Of a stretch of DNA of 64,000 bases, positions 34,521-43,593 are shown piece by piece. Source of the stretch: Cytophagaceae bacterium (GTDB taxonomy: Bacteria > Bacteroidota > Bacteroidia > Cytophagales > Spirosomataceae). The DNA lies in contig CANFVE010000011.1 in NCBI GenBank assembly GCA_947450365.1, forward strand, positions 1-64,000. The letters run 5' to 3'. The position numbers were made by a program, and so were the translations under genes. Numbering within the stretch: the first letter of the stretch is position 1; every line of letters begins with the position of its first letter. The notes beneath the pieces are model-generated. The model saw only the letters and a program-made list of their open reading frames with translations. It was not told the DNA's origin and searched no databases.

Positions 34521-36524
34521 ATGAAGCATATCAAATTTGCCCTTTCGGCCCTAATATTCATCAGTATCGGGCTTCGATTACCCGCACAAAATTTACGATT
34601 TGCCTACCAGGAAATCCCATTGGGACAAATCACAGCACGTGGTTGGCTACAGCAACAAACAAATATCCTCGTCAAAGGATCCACTGGACATTTGGATGAA
34701 TTTTATCCAAAAATCCAGAAAGATAATGGCTGGCTCGGTGGCAAAGGAGATGATTGGGAAGAAACCCCTTATTGGCTCGATGGCGCACTTCCTCTTGCCT
34801 ACATCAGCCAGGACCCCGCCTTACTCAAAAAGGTATCCACCTATGTCGAATATACCCTTGCGCATCAGCGACCATCAGGTTTTTTTGGACCTTTATCGAA
34901 ATATGAGAAGGAGACGGGGAAACCCGTAGAAATAGGTTCACAAGCAGCCGACTGGTGGCCACGGATGGTCATGCTAAAGGTTCTTCAGCAATATTACCAA
35001 GCCTCACAGGACCCCCGAGTGATTCCATTCATGCAGAAATATTTTGCATTTCAATTAAAAAACTTGAAAGAAAATCCTCTTGAAAAATGGACAGAATGGG
35101 CCAAAGCACGTGGTGGAGATAATTTAATGATCGTGTATTGGTTATATACGCAAACCAAAGAACCCTGGTTATTGGATTTAGGAAATATCATTTACGAACA
35201 AACCTATGCCTGGACGAGCCTCCTAGGCAACCGAGATTGGGCCATAAAAGCCGCCTACAATCAAACCGACGAAAAATGGATGGAACGCCATGCCGTCAAT
35301 GTCGGCATGGGCCTGAAATTACCTGCGATTTGGTTTCAAAAAAGCCAAAATCCTGCGCATTTAACCGATCTCCGCACGGGCTTCCACGACCTCATGACCC
35401 TGCATGGTTTACCGCACGGAATGTTTTCTGGAGATGAAGATTTACATGGAAATGACCCCGTTCAGGGAACTGAATTGTGCGCGACCGTTGAGGCCATGTT
35501 TTCTTTGGAACAAATCATGGGCATCACCGGAGAAACGCATTACATGGATGCCCTGGAACGGATGACATTTAATGCCTTTCCTGCCCAAGCGACTGATGAT
35601 TTTTACAATCGCCAATATTTTGGCAATGCCAATCAAGTCGAGGTGAAACGGAGCGTGTACAATTTTTCTCTTCCCTTTTCCCGTGAAATGAATAATGTGT
35701 ATGGACCTTATGCCGGATATTCGTGCTGTACGGCCAACATGCACCAAGGATGGCCCAAATACATCTCACACCTTTGGTATCAAACCAACGACGGTGGCGT
35801 AGCAGCCCTTGTTTACGGCCCTAATCACCTCAAAACCACCCTAGCGAACGGCGTCCAACTCGACATCGACGAAGAAACCCAATATCCATTTGAAGACCAA
35901 ATTCGATTCCGAATCAAAACCTCAAAAAAGGCTAATTTCCCCATCGAATTCAGAATTCCTGCCTGGTGCAAAGAAGCCAAAATCAACCTAAACGGAAAGG
36001 AATATGGCCAAGAAAAAGGCGGGAAAATCTTTCGCATCCAACGAGCTTGGGACAGCAACGATGAAGTTTTAATCCAGTTCCCAACGGATATAACCACTCA
36101 AAACTGGGCAAAAAACTCCCGTTCCATCGAACGAGGCGCACTCATTTATGCCCTAAAAATCGAGGAGGAAATCAGTAAGAAAATCCATCCTCAAGAAGGT
36201 GAATATTTAGAGATTATGCCAAAAAGCGATTGGAATTTTGGGATTCTTAAATCCACGGTTAAAAATCCAAGCACAAATACAACATGGATTCAGCGCGGAT
36301 TTCCAACTGAATTCAAGTGGAGCCAATCCGCCAGCCCCTTTGAAATTAAAACCATCGGCAAAAAAATACCCGATTGGAAAACACAAAATGGAGTGGCACA
36401 TCAACCTATCACCACCCGAATTGGCGTGTACCAAGGAACTGTGGAAAAAGAGGAAAAACCGATCACATTGATTCCATTTGGATTTACCCGCCTACGCGTG
36501 GTCGCCTTTCCGGTGGTCAATTAA
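34521..36524 (+). CDS. Secreted beta-L-arabinofuranosidase domain protein (GH127-like)
   Basis: 667-residue exported glycoside hydrolase. The ATG at 34521 begins a signal peptide (MKHIKFALSALIFISIGLRL). An (alpha/alpha)6 barrel is expected, with Trp/Tyr-rich segments such as GGKGDDWEETPYWLDGALPLA. Zinc/nucleophile residues fit the GH127 pattern: E318-x-C320 in GTELCATVEAMF and C402-C403 in YSCCTANMHQG, comparable to the Glu-x-Cys and Cys-Cys of characterised beta-L-arabinofuranosidases. C-terminal beta domains follow. It would release L-arabinofuranose or a related sugar in the periplasm. Its last bases overlap the convergent acyltransferase gene. Confidence 0.85.
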   Translation: MKHIKFALSALIFISIGLRLPAQNLRFAYQEIPLGQITARGWLQQQTNILVKGSTGHLDEFYPKIQKDNGWLGGKGDDWEETPYWLDGALPLAYISQDPALLKKVSTYVEYTLAHQRPSGFFGPLSKYEKETGKPVEIGSQAADWWPRMVMLKVLQQYYQASQDPRVIPFMQKYFAFQLKNLKENPLEKWTEWAKARGGDNLMIVYWLYTQTKEPWLLDLGNIIYEQTYAWTSLLGNRDWAIKAAYNQTDEKWMERHAVNVGMGLKLPAIWFQKSQNPAHLTDLRTGFHDLMTLHGLPHGMFSGDEDLHGNDPVQGTELCATVEAMFSLEQIMGITGETHYMDALERMTFNAFPAQATDDFYNRQYFGNANQVEVKRSVYNFSLPFSREMNNVYGPYAGYSCCTANMHQGWPKYISHLWYQTNDGGVAALVYGPNHLKTTLANGVQLDIDEETQYPFEDQIRFRIKTSKKANFPIEFRIPAWCKEAKINLNGKEYGQEKGGKIFRIQRAWDSNDEVLIQFPTDITTQNWAKNSRSIERGALIYALKIEEEISKKIHPQEGEYLEIMPKSDWNFGILKSTVKNPSTNTTWIQRGFPTEFKWSQSASPFEIKTIGKKIPDWKTQNGVAHQPITTRIGVYQGTVEKEEKPITLIPFGFTRLRVVAFPVVN

Positions 36525-37540
36525 CCCATGAATCGATCTGCACCGGGAAGCTTTTTTAAAAGAAAAATAAGGCAAGCCGAAAGGAGTAGACAGGCTAAGG
36601 TAGTCAATGGAATTCCCACTTCCACGCCTTGAAAAGCATAATTCAGATGCGCACGCGATAAATAATAAAGGACGATCACGTGAATAAAATAAATCCCGAA
36701 ACTTAATTGGCTAATTAAACCCACGATGCGATTAAGCCATAAATAAGAAAAGGATGCTTTTTGAAAAATTCCAAAAATCCCAAAGGCCATTAGTGCCACA
36801 TTCAGCGTTAGGTTACTATACAGTCGAATATCAAAGGAACCCTTCGCTTGCGTTAAAACATAGGTCCCTCCGATCGTCAGGCAGCAGCCCAACAAATACC
36901 ACCATCCCCCACCTCGCATAGCATAGCGCATCAGGTATTGACCGAGTACCAAATAGCCCAGATAACCCGAAAAATACATCAATTCAATATGTGGAAAATA
37001 TTCGGAGACCCCAGGCCAATTCACCAAAAGGCTTAAGGCCCAAATTCCCAAAAATACCTCAATATCCGGTTTTTTCAGTTGATTCAGTGCCGCATGAATC
37101 CATGGCAAAAACAAATACAAGCCCAAAATCATGTATAAATACCAGAAATGAAAAGATGCGCCAAAGGCAATTTGATGCCAAATCCAAGGAACCAGCGTGT
37201 TCCATGATTTTTGTTGCATCGAGGGGTATTTAACAAAGACATTAAACAGAATATAGACAAGCGTCCAAAAACAAAAGGGAATGAAAATTCGAGCCAAGCG
37301 CTTTTTATGATGAGGCCAAGCATAGGATTGATTCGGGCTGAGCAACAAAGCCCCTGACAGCATCACAAAAACTGGAACACAAAATCGAGAAGCACTATCC
37401 AAGACATTTCCAAGCCACCATTCTCCTGGGGCAATTTCCCCAAAACGTGGTAAAATCCCTCCTACCACATGGATGAGAATGACCGCTATGGTTGCCAAGG
37501 CACGGATATAATCCAAAAAAATGATTTTAGGTTTTTCCAT
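36521..37540 (-). CDS. Acyltransferase family 3 membrane protein
   Basis: 339 residues with about ten transmembrane helices. The family opening IIFLDYIRALATIAVILIHVVGG contains the conserved Arg and catalytic-type His. Later segments include FCVPVFVMLSGALLL and FHFWYLYMILGLYLFLPWI. Such enzymes O-acetylate or O-succinylate surface polysaccharides, peptidoglycan or glycans from the cytoplasmic face. No polysaccharide cluster is adjacent, so the acceptor is unknown. It converges with the GH127 gene with a 4-bp overlap. Confidence 0.87.
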   Translation of the reverse strand: MEKPKIIFLDYIRALATIAVILIHVVGGILPRFGEIAPGEWWLGNVLDSASRFCVPVFVMLSGALLLSPNQSYAWPHHKKRLARIFIPFCFWTLVYILFNVFVKYPSMQQKSWNTLVPWIWHQIAFGASFHFWYLYMILGLYLFLPWIHAALNQLKKPDIEVFLGIWALSLLVNWPGVSEYFPHIELMYFSGYLGYLVLGQYLMRYAMRGGGWWYLLGCCLTIGGTYVLTQAKGSFDIRLYSNLTLNVALMAFGIFGIFQKASFSYLWLNRIVGLISQLSFGIYFIHVIVLYYLSRAHLNYAFQGVEVGIPLTTLACLLLSACLIFLLKKLPGADRFMG

Positions 37541-37619
37541 GCGTGTAGGAATGGCTGATTGAATTTTATGGGATTAAAATATACTTTATGCTGTATATCG
37601 CTTCTCCTACCATGTCGTT

Positions 37620-38168
37620 TTAATCCAGCTTAGGCTTTCTAAGAACAGTTTTTAATTTTAATATAATTCCAATAAAGATGATCAGATACGTAATACTTGA
37701 TAATATCAATTTAAACGAGTTGATACCTGAACCCAAGGAAACGATTGATTCTGCGACTGAACCTGATTTTAAATAACTTTCTAGCATCCCTAATTCAAGG
37801 TAATTTTCTGCCCAATCGGCAAGCATAGCTCCCATAGGAATAAGCCATAATAGGCGCTTGTTGTTAAAAAAGTAGGCAATCCACGAAACATACATCAACG
37901 TATAAACCAACGCAAAAATGGCATCCCAAATTTGAAGAAATTCGCGGTAACAAATCAGTTGGTCCTGCGTCCTTAATCCAAAGAATTCTTGAACCATTTC
38001 CAAGGAGTAAGAAAAAGAAATTCCTAATGATTTTACACCTATATCCAGTTTGAAGCAGGTACTATAAGGAGCCAACATATATGTGATGTACAAGAAAAAT
38101 AGAATACTAAATCCTATAGCAATAAATAGACCTTGGTTTCTCTTGAAATATGTTATCATTTTAATCAT
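37620..38168 (-). CDS. Unknown four-helix membrane protein
   Basis: 182 residues, no family recognised. Four hydrophobic segments are apparent: about residues 14-34, 85-107, 108-120 and 150-170. Between them lies the conserved-looking polar motif MLADWAENYLELGML, and a cysteine-containing extracytoplasmic loop (YSTCFKLDIGV). The sequence is more AT-rich than the flanking genes. It may start at this ATG or three codons later. It lies 79 bp upstream of the acyltransferase on the same strand. No function can be assigned. Confidence 0.6.
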   Translation of the reverse strand: MIKMITYFKRNQGLFIAIGFSILFFLYITYMLAPYSTCFKLDIGVKSLGISFSYSLEMVQEFFGLRTQDQLICYREFLQIWDAIFALVYTLMYVSWIAYFFNNKRLLWLIPMGAMLADWAENYLELGMLESYLKSGSVAESIVSLGSGINSFKLILSSITYLIIFIGIILKLKTVLRKPKLD

Positions 38169-38258
38169 TATCTATTTATTAATGGTTTCTAAGAGTTTGA
38201 AGCGTAAAAAATTGCTTAGCTGTAAATGAAAGCCTTCATTTTCTCAAAAAATCTTCAT

Positions 38259-38287
38259 AAAAAAGGCGCCCCTACGAGCGCCTTTTG
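38259..38287 (-). terminator. Intrinsic terminator of the molybdenum hydroxylase operon
   Basis: AAAAGGCGC and GCGCCTTTT arms with an eight-base loop. On the minus strand it ends in a T run, and it begins 3 bp after the stop codon of the large subunit gene. Confidence 0.9.
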
Positions 38288-38289
38288 CA

Positions 38290-40386
38290 TTAGATATCGA
38301 AGGGTTGGCGATATAAGCGTTTTTTCGATGCCGCGTAAATCGCATTGGCCACGGAACCTCCCGTAGGGGGTAAGGCTGGTTCACCTAATCCCGTTGGTGC
38401 AATGCCATTATCGACAAAATGGGCATCGATGGTCGGAATTTCATTGCCCCGAATCAGTCGGTACGAATTAAAATTCGCCGGTGCTGCCACGCCCTCATTG
38501 AAACGTAATTTCGCAAACATCGCATGGCCCATGCCGTCGATAATCGCGCCTTTCACTTGATTTTCAGCCCCACTTAAATTCACCACTTCCCCACAATCGG
38601 TCACCGCGGTCACATGTGTGATTTTCGGCTTTCCATTCACCATCACGGCATCAGCCACTTGGGCTACATAGGACAAATGAGAGAAGTAAACGCTGAATCC
38701 TTGGGATACACCCGGTTTTTTCTTCCATTGTGATTTTTCAGCAGCTTGTTTAATCACCTCAATAAAGCGATCAGGTTCATAGGTAATTTTACCCACGGGA
38801 TTGCTTTTGGCACGGGCCAACCAATCCAAACGCATCTGAATCGGATCCTTTCCTCCTGCTTCGGCTACCTCATCTAAAAATGCTTGTTCCGCATAACCAA
38901 GGAAATTTGTAATCGGTGCGCGCCATGGGCCCGTGGTCACGGATGAAACTTGATTCACGGATTCAATCAGCACATTGTCGATGGCTCCCACCGGAAAATT
39001 ATCTTGACGTGTCGCATTCCCCGCATTCAATCCCACCCCACGTAAATAAAAGGCAATCATATTTCCGGATGCATCCAAACCTGCCTTGAAATGATAGCGA
39101 ACCGCCGGGCGGTAAATCCCCCCCGTCATATCATCTTCGCGCGTCCACATCACCTTCACCGGTTTTTTAATAAGGCTGGAAAGTTCAGCCGCTTCTAAGG
39201 CATAATCGTTGTTTAATCGTCGGCCAAATCCCCCACCCATTTTGCTTAATTCCACCTCGATTTTCTTCTCGTCGAGTTTCAATAAGCTCGCCACCGCCTT
39301 TTGCGCCGATTGAGGTACCTGCGTAGGACCGGCCAAAAGTACCGAACCATCCGCGCGGACATCCGCAAAAAAGTTCATAGGCTCCATCGGGGAATGCGAT
39401 ATAAACGGGCATTCGTACGTCGCTTCTACTACTTTGGCCGCTTTGGCAATCGCCGCTTGGAAATCTCCATCTTTGCGTTGCACCTGCGCTTTGTCCGTCG
39501 CCATTCCCTCATCAAACCACTTTTTATGGGTGGATTCGCTCTCTAAATTTTGCCCATCGTATTTACATGAAACCGCCGCGCGCGCCTGCATGACCTGCCA
39601 GGTACTTTGACCCACGATCGCAACCTTATTTTTAAAGGAAATCACATCGACAATTCCGGGCATTTTTAATGCATCTGTTGCCTCAAAGGATTTCAAGGTC
39701 GCACCAAAAGGCGGCCGAATAATTTGCGCAATCACCATGCCCGGCTTGTCAATATCCAAACCGAATACCGGCTTACCTGTCACCACATTCGCATTGTCCA
39801 CGCCTTTCGTACGCTTTCCTATGATCTTGTAATCCTTCCGATTTTTATAGGTCGGTTCCGCGGGTACTGTCATCGTGGCGGCCAAGGAAGCCAAGGAGCC
39901 ATAACTCGCCTTCTGACCTCCAGGTCCTAGGACAACACCACCCGCTGTTTTACAGGTACTTGCATCTACTTTCCAAGTTTGGGCTGCGGCTTGAATAAAC
40001 ATCTGCCGGGCCGTAGCTCCTGCTTTTCGCAAGCGATCCCAGGAATGCTTCAAAGCACCGCTACCACCGGTCAATTGGCGTTCGAAATGTTGCGTATCCA
40101 AATTCGCCTGACGAACTTCCACATCCTTCCAATCCACATCCAATTCCTCCGCGACGACAACCGGAAAGGCAGTCTTTATTCCCTGCCCGATTTCCGGATT
40201 TGGCGAATATAAAATAACTTTTCCTAGCGATGAGATCTCTAAATAGGCATTAAAGCGACCCGCATCGACCGCCGAGGCGACCATCGCACCGGCTTTACCC
40301 TCGGCCTTAAACCAATCAAAACCTAAACAAAAGGCTCCTGTCGCCAAGGCCGTTTTCTGCAAAAATGATCTTCTTGTATTTTTCAT
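38290..40386 (-). CDS. Molybdopterin-binding large subunit, isoquinoline 1-oxidoreductase-like, TAT-exported
   Basis: 698-residue member of the xanthine dehydrogenase/aldehyde oxidase family (IorB-like). The N-terminus is a twin-arginine signal (NTRRSFLQKTALATGAF). A hammerhead domain (about residues 190-280) and two molybdopterin domains follow. GGGFGRRLNNDYALEAA binds the cofactor and GLGEPALPPTGGSVANAI carries the expected catalytic Glu near the C-terminus. It hydroxylates a heteroaromatic or aldehyde-like substrate with water as oxygen donor. It is translated two bases after its Fe-S partner. The substrate is unknown. Confidence 0.87.
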   Translation of the reverse strand: MKNTRRSFLQKTALATGAFCLGFDWFKAEGKAGAMVASAVDAGRFNAYLEISSLGKVILYSPNPEIGQGIKTAFPVVVAEELDVDWKDVEVRQANLDTQHFERQLTGGSGALKHSWDRLRKAGATARQMFIQAAAQTWKVDASTCKTAGGVVLGPGGQKASYGSLASLAATMTVPAEPTYKNRKDYKIIGKRTKGVDNANVVTGKPVFGLDIDKPGMVIAQIIRPPFGATLKSFEATDALKMPGIVDVISFKNKVAIVGQSTWQVMQARAAVSCKYDGQNLESESTHKKWFDEGMATDKAQVQRKDGDFQAAIAKAAKVVEATYECPFISHSPMEPMNFFADVRADGSVLLAGPTQVPQSAQKAVASLLKLDEKKIEVELSKMGGGFGRRLNNDYALEAAELSSLIKKPVKVMWTREDDMTGGIYRPAVRYHFKAGLDASGNMIAFYLRGVGLNAGNATRQDNFPVGAIDNVLIESVNQVSSVTTGPWRAPITNFLGYAEQAFLDEVAEAGGKDPIQMRLDWLARAKSNPVGKITYEPDRFIEVIKQAAEKSQWKKKPGVSQGFSVYFSHLSYVAQVADAVMVNGKPKITHVTAVTDCGEVVNLSGAENQVKGAIIDGMGHAMFAKLRFNEGVAAPANFNSYRLIRGNEIPTIDAHFVDNGIAPTGLGEPALPPTGGSVANAIYAASKKRLYRQPFDI

Positions 40387-40388
40387 GA

Positions 40389-40880
40389 TTAGGCTGATTT
40401 TTTCGTGGTACTTGATTTTTTCTTGGAAGCCAGGTCAGAAGCTAATTTTACCGCTTCTTGAATCCGGTGATAGGTACCACAGCGGCAAATATTGCCCGAC
40501 ATCCCATCTACAATCTCTGTGGCCGTTGGTTTCGGTTTTTTCTTCAACAAAGAAGCCGCCGTCATGATTTGACCCGCTTGACAATATCCACATTGTGGAA
40601 CGTCCAATTGATCCCATGCCACCTGCACCGGATGATCTCCTTTTTCGCTCAGGCCTTCAATCGTCGTAATGTCCGCATTGGCCACCGCCGATATCGGTAA
40701 CACACAGGAACGCGTCGCTTCTCCATTTACCCAAACCGTACATGCCCCGCATTGTGCGATGCCGCAACCGAATTTGGTCCCCTTTAAGGACATATGATCC
40801 CGCAAGGTCCATAACAAAGGTGTGTTTGGATCGATATCCAACGACACTTTTTTCTTGTTAATCGTCAATTGAATGCTCAT
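40389..40880 (-). CDS. 2Fe-2S small subunit of the molybdenum hydroxylase (IorA-like)
   Basis: 163 residues. The N-terminal plant-type ferredoxin domain has GCGIAQCGACTVWVNGE followed by RSC. The C-terminal helical domain binds a second 2Fe-2S cluster through QCGYCQAGQIM and NICRCGTYHRI. It passes electrons from the large subunit to an acceptor, commonly a cytochrome c in IorAB-type enzymes, which is not encoded nearby. It has no signal peptide and would be exported with the large subunit. A lysine/serine-rich tail (SKKKSSTTKKSA) is present. Its ATG overlaps the DUF1080 gene stop. Confidence 0.9.
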   Translation of the reverse strand: MSIQLTINKKKVSLDIDPNTPLLWTLRDHMSLKGTKFGCGIAQCGACTVWVNGEATRSCVLPISAVANADITTIEGLSEKGDHPVQVAWDQLDVPQCGYCQAGQIMTAASLLKKKPKPTATEIVDGMSGNICRCGTYHRIQEAVKLASDLASKKKSSTTKKSA

Positions 40881-43582
40881 GATTTTTTCTTCTTTTTTGT
40901 GATGATAGGCGCTGTAATTTCTTTGATTCGCATGTGCCGAAATTTTAACTCATTTCCATGTCCTAAAAATCCGATATGACCTGTTTTATTAAATAATCCC
41001 GGATGTTCCTTATGATCCGGCGTACCATTCTTAGTCGCCTCAGCAATGTCTCCGTCCAGAATGACTTCTCCATTTAAAATGACTTTTATTTGATTCCCCA
41101 CGGCAATCACTTCTTCCTGATTCCATTCCCCCACCGGTTTTAAGAATCCTACCTTCGCCGGAATAATTCCATACACGGAACCGTGGTATTGGTAGGGCTG
41201 TAATTTTGCATATACAGGTGCGGTATTGTCCAAAATCTGCAATTCCATTCCCTGATACGCCGCATCGCCCTCTAAAGGCGCACGAATGCCCAATCCATTA
41301 TTTGCCCCAGGTGTCAACTGAAATTCAAACTTCATATGAAAATCACCGTATTCCTTTTTGGTATATAAATTACCACTTCCTCCTCGCTTCGGATAAATGG
41401 CTAATTCACCCTTTTCAGGGACATAATCCACCGTATTTCCGGTCCATTGAAATAAACTCGAACCATCAAACATTGTTTCAAATCCCTCCGCTTTTTCCTC
41501 GGCTGAGACTTCGTAAGCTGGTTGAGGTGCTAATTCCTTAACAAAAATATTTCGGTAGGTAATGTGATTCCCATGCGCCTGCAATTCGATTGCATCCCGC
41601 ACAAATATGGGCAATTTACGATCCCAATAATTTTCCAAAATCGTATTATCCACGACTAATTCCCCATTTAAATAAACCGTCACGCGTTCTCCTTTCATGA
41701 TGATATGGAACGTATTCCACTCATTGATTGGATTATCGGCCACCTTAAATGGATTCTTTGGATTTTTGATGTTGTTGTACAAACCTCCAGAACCTACCTG
41801 AGCGCCTACATTGGTCCGACGAATATCCCAAATTTGCACCTGCGGCGAACCCCGTAAATAAATTCCCGCATCGCCATCGGGTTCGATTTTCCAATCCACC
41901 CACATGTCAAAATCCTGATAATCTTTCACCGAACATAAGTTTTCCCCGTGGCCCGTGAAATGCAATTCATCATCTTTGGCATACCAACCCGTCCGCATGA
42001 TGTTATCCGCCTTCACCTGTTTTTTCGCTAAGGTATCCGCCGACATCGCCCTGCGCTTCACCGGATTATCGACTAAACCTTTCCAACCTCGTAAATCTTG
42101 TCCATTAAACATGGAATAAAATCCTGTAGGCGTAGCACCTTTCGAAAACAATTCCCGAATCGCATCGCGCTTGGTTTGATCCGAAACGGCCGACAAACCT
42201 TCCTGTACCCATTCCCGCGTCATTTGCCCCTGAACTTCAGGATTTGCCAAATAAATAGTCACCAAACCTTCCGCCGCAGTCGACTTTGAATTCGGTTCTT
42301 TTAAACCTTGATACAAAGCCTTCATGGCTTGTAAACTGGAACATTTACCTAAACCCCGGTATATTTGATCGCGTAAATCTTTGTTTTGGGTGAGATCTAG
42401 GGCATTTCGGTAACGCAACACTTGTTGGGTTTCATTCGCCCCTGCTTTCGCATTGATCTTCACCAAAGCGCTAATTACCTCATCTGATTTTGTGCTTTTG
42501 GCTAATTCATATAACCACGCTAAATTCTCCATTTCCTGAACAAAAGGCACCCAATTCGCCTTCTTGGCAGCAGCCATCGCATATTTTGTGATTCCTTTTG
42601 AGGCATTGGGATCCAATTTTAGCACCTGGGTCATGCCAGTTTGTAAGGCTTTGACTTCATTGGCTACATCAGCGTTGGATAATTTACCGGCTAGGATATC
42701 AAAGTCATTGGCTGCCACCCATTTAGGTAGGCAATAATAACCTGCTTCGCGCGTTGGGGCATTGGACTGAACGGCACGCCACACGGCCGTTTTTACGGCG
42801 CTCCATTGGCGATAGGAACCATAAACCATTAAAATGATTTGTTGGTTTAAGGGCAATCGATCCATGCCGGCTACTTGTTTTTTCATAAACTCATTGGCCG
42901 ATAAACTCGAAATTGCTTCCCCTAGCGCCAAAGCATCCACGCCCGATTTTACTGAAGCCGCCCAAATTCCCGCGATTCCTTGAACACCTTGCAATTGAAT
43001 GAGGCCTCCGATTTGTGCGGTTCTGACCTTTGGTAAATCGGCCCATAATATCGACTGTGCCCACATCGCTTTTTTCGTCACGATGGCATCGATGACCATA
43101 CTTTGGTGCGCTTCATCGCTCGATTTGGTCATGGACATCAAAGCGGGCAACAGGGCCGGTCGTGGTACCGCAAACAATTTTTTACTGATAAATCCAGCCA
43201 CGTCGCGGGAGGAGCTTGGAAACATAGCCATCGCGATAGAAATACCCTTGGGATCTTTTTTGATCAATAGATCCAAGGCCTTGATCTTACTGTTTTCCGA
43301 GATACTTTCCTTCATGAAAAAGATCAATTCCATGGAAGGATTGGGCTGTTTAGCTACATAATCCAAATAGGCTTCAACGGCCTGCGTCGGATCGTAGGCC
43401 CCACCCGCTTGCAAGGCTAATTTTCGCAGGGTTTCATAGGCTTTGGGGCCACCTTTCGAGGCTAGGTTTCTAAGTTCTACCTGCGTTACGCGAGAGGCTA
43501 ATTGTGAATCTTTTGGCTGCTGTGCCCATGCTGTACACGAAAGCAAAACAGCGAATATCAAGTGTAAAAAGGTTCGTTTCAT
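40877..43582 (-). CDS. Exported protein with HEAT-like N-terminus and two DUF1080 (3-keto-glycoside hydrolase type) domains
   Basis: 901 residues with a signal peptide (FAVLLSCTAWAQ). Residues about 30-480 are all-helical and repeat-like, resembling HEAT repeats. Two concanavalin-like DUF1080 domains follow: about 485-685 (FYSMFNGQDLRGWKG, MWVDWKIEPDGDAGIYLRGSPQVQIWD) and about 700-890 (FETMFDGSSLFQWTG, MKFEFQLTPGANNGLGIRAP, GMELQILDN). DUF1080 proteins include 3-keto-disaccharide hydrolases. The upstream Gfo/Idh gene, 11 bp away, encodes the type of enzyme that could make 3-keto sugars. Duplicate domains in one chain are notable. Confidence 0.85.
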   Translation of the reverse strand: MKRTFLHLIFAVLLSCTAWAQQPKDSQLASRVTQVELRNLASKGGPKAYETLRKLALQAGGAYDPTQAVEAYLDYVAKQPNPSMELIFFMKESISENSKIKALDLLIKKDPKGISIAMAMFPSSSRDVAGFISKKLFAVPRPALLPALMSMTKSSDEAHQSMVIDAIVTKKAMWAQSILWADLPKVRTAQIGGLIQLQGVQGIAGIWAASVKSGVDALALGEAISSLSANEFMKKQVAGMDRLPLNQQIILMVYGSYRQWSAVKTAVWRAVQSNAPTREAGYYCLPKWVAANDFDILAGKLSNADVANEVKALQTGMTQVLKLDPNASKGITKYAMAAAKKANWVPFVQEMENLAWLYELAKSTKSDEVISALVKINAKAGANETQQVLRYRNALDLTQNKDLRDQIYRGLGKCSSLQAMKALYQGLKEPNSKSTAAEGLVTIYLANPEVQGQMTREWVQEGLSAVSDQTKRDAIRELFSKGATPTGFYSMFNGQDLRGWKGLVDNPVKRRAMSADTLAKKQVKADNIMRTGWYAKDDELHFTGHGENLCSVKDYQDFDMWVDWKIEPDGDAGIYLRGSPQVQIWDIRRTNVGAQVGSGGLYNNIKNPKNPFKVADNPINEWNTFHIIMKGERVTVYLNGELVVDNTILENYWDRKLPIFVRDAIELQAHGNHITYRNIFVKELAPQPAYEVSAEEKAEGFETMFDGSSLFQWTGNTVDYVPEKGELAIYPKRGGSGNLYTKKEYGDFHMKFEFQLTPGANNGLGIRAPLEGDAAYQGMELQILDNTAPVYAKLQPYQYHGSVYGIIPAKVGFLKPVGEWNQEEVIAVGNQIKVILNGEVILDGDIAEATKNGTPDHKEHPGLFNKTGHIGFLGHGNELKFRHMRIKEITAPIITKKKKKS

Positions 43583-43593
43583 TCGGATAAAAA

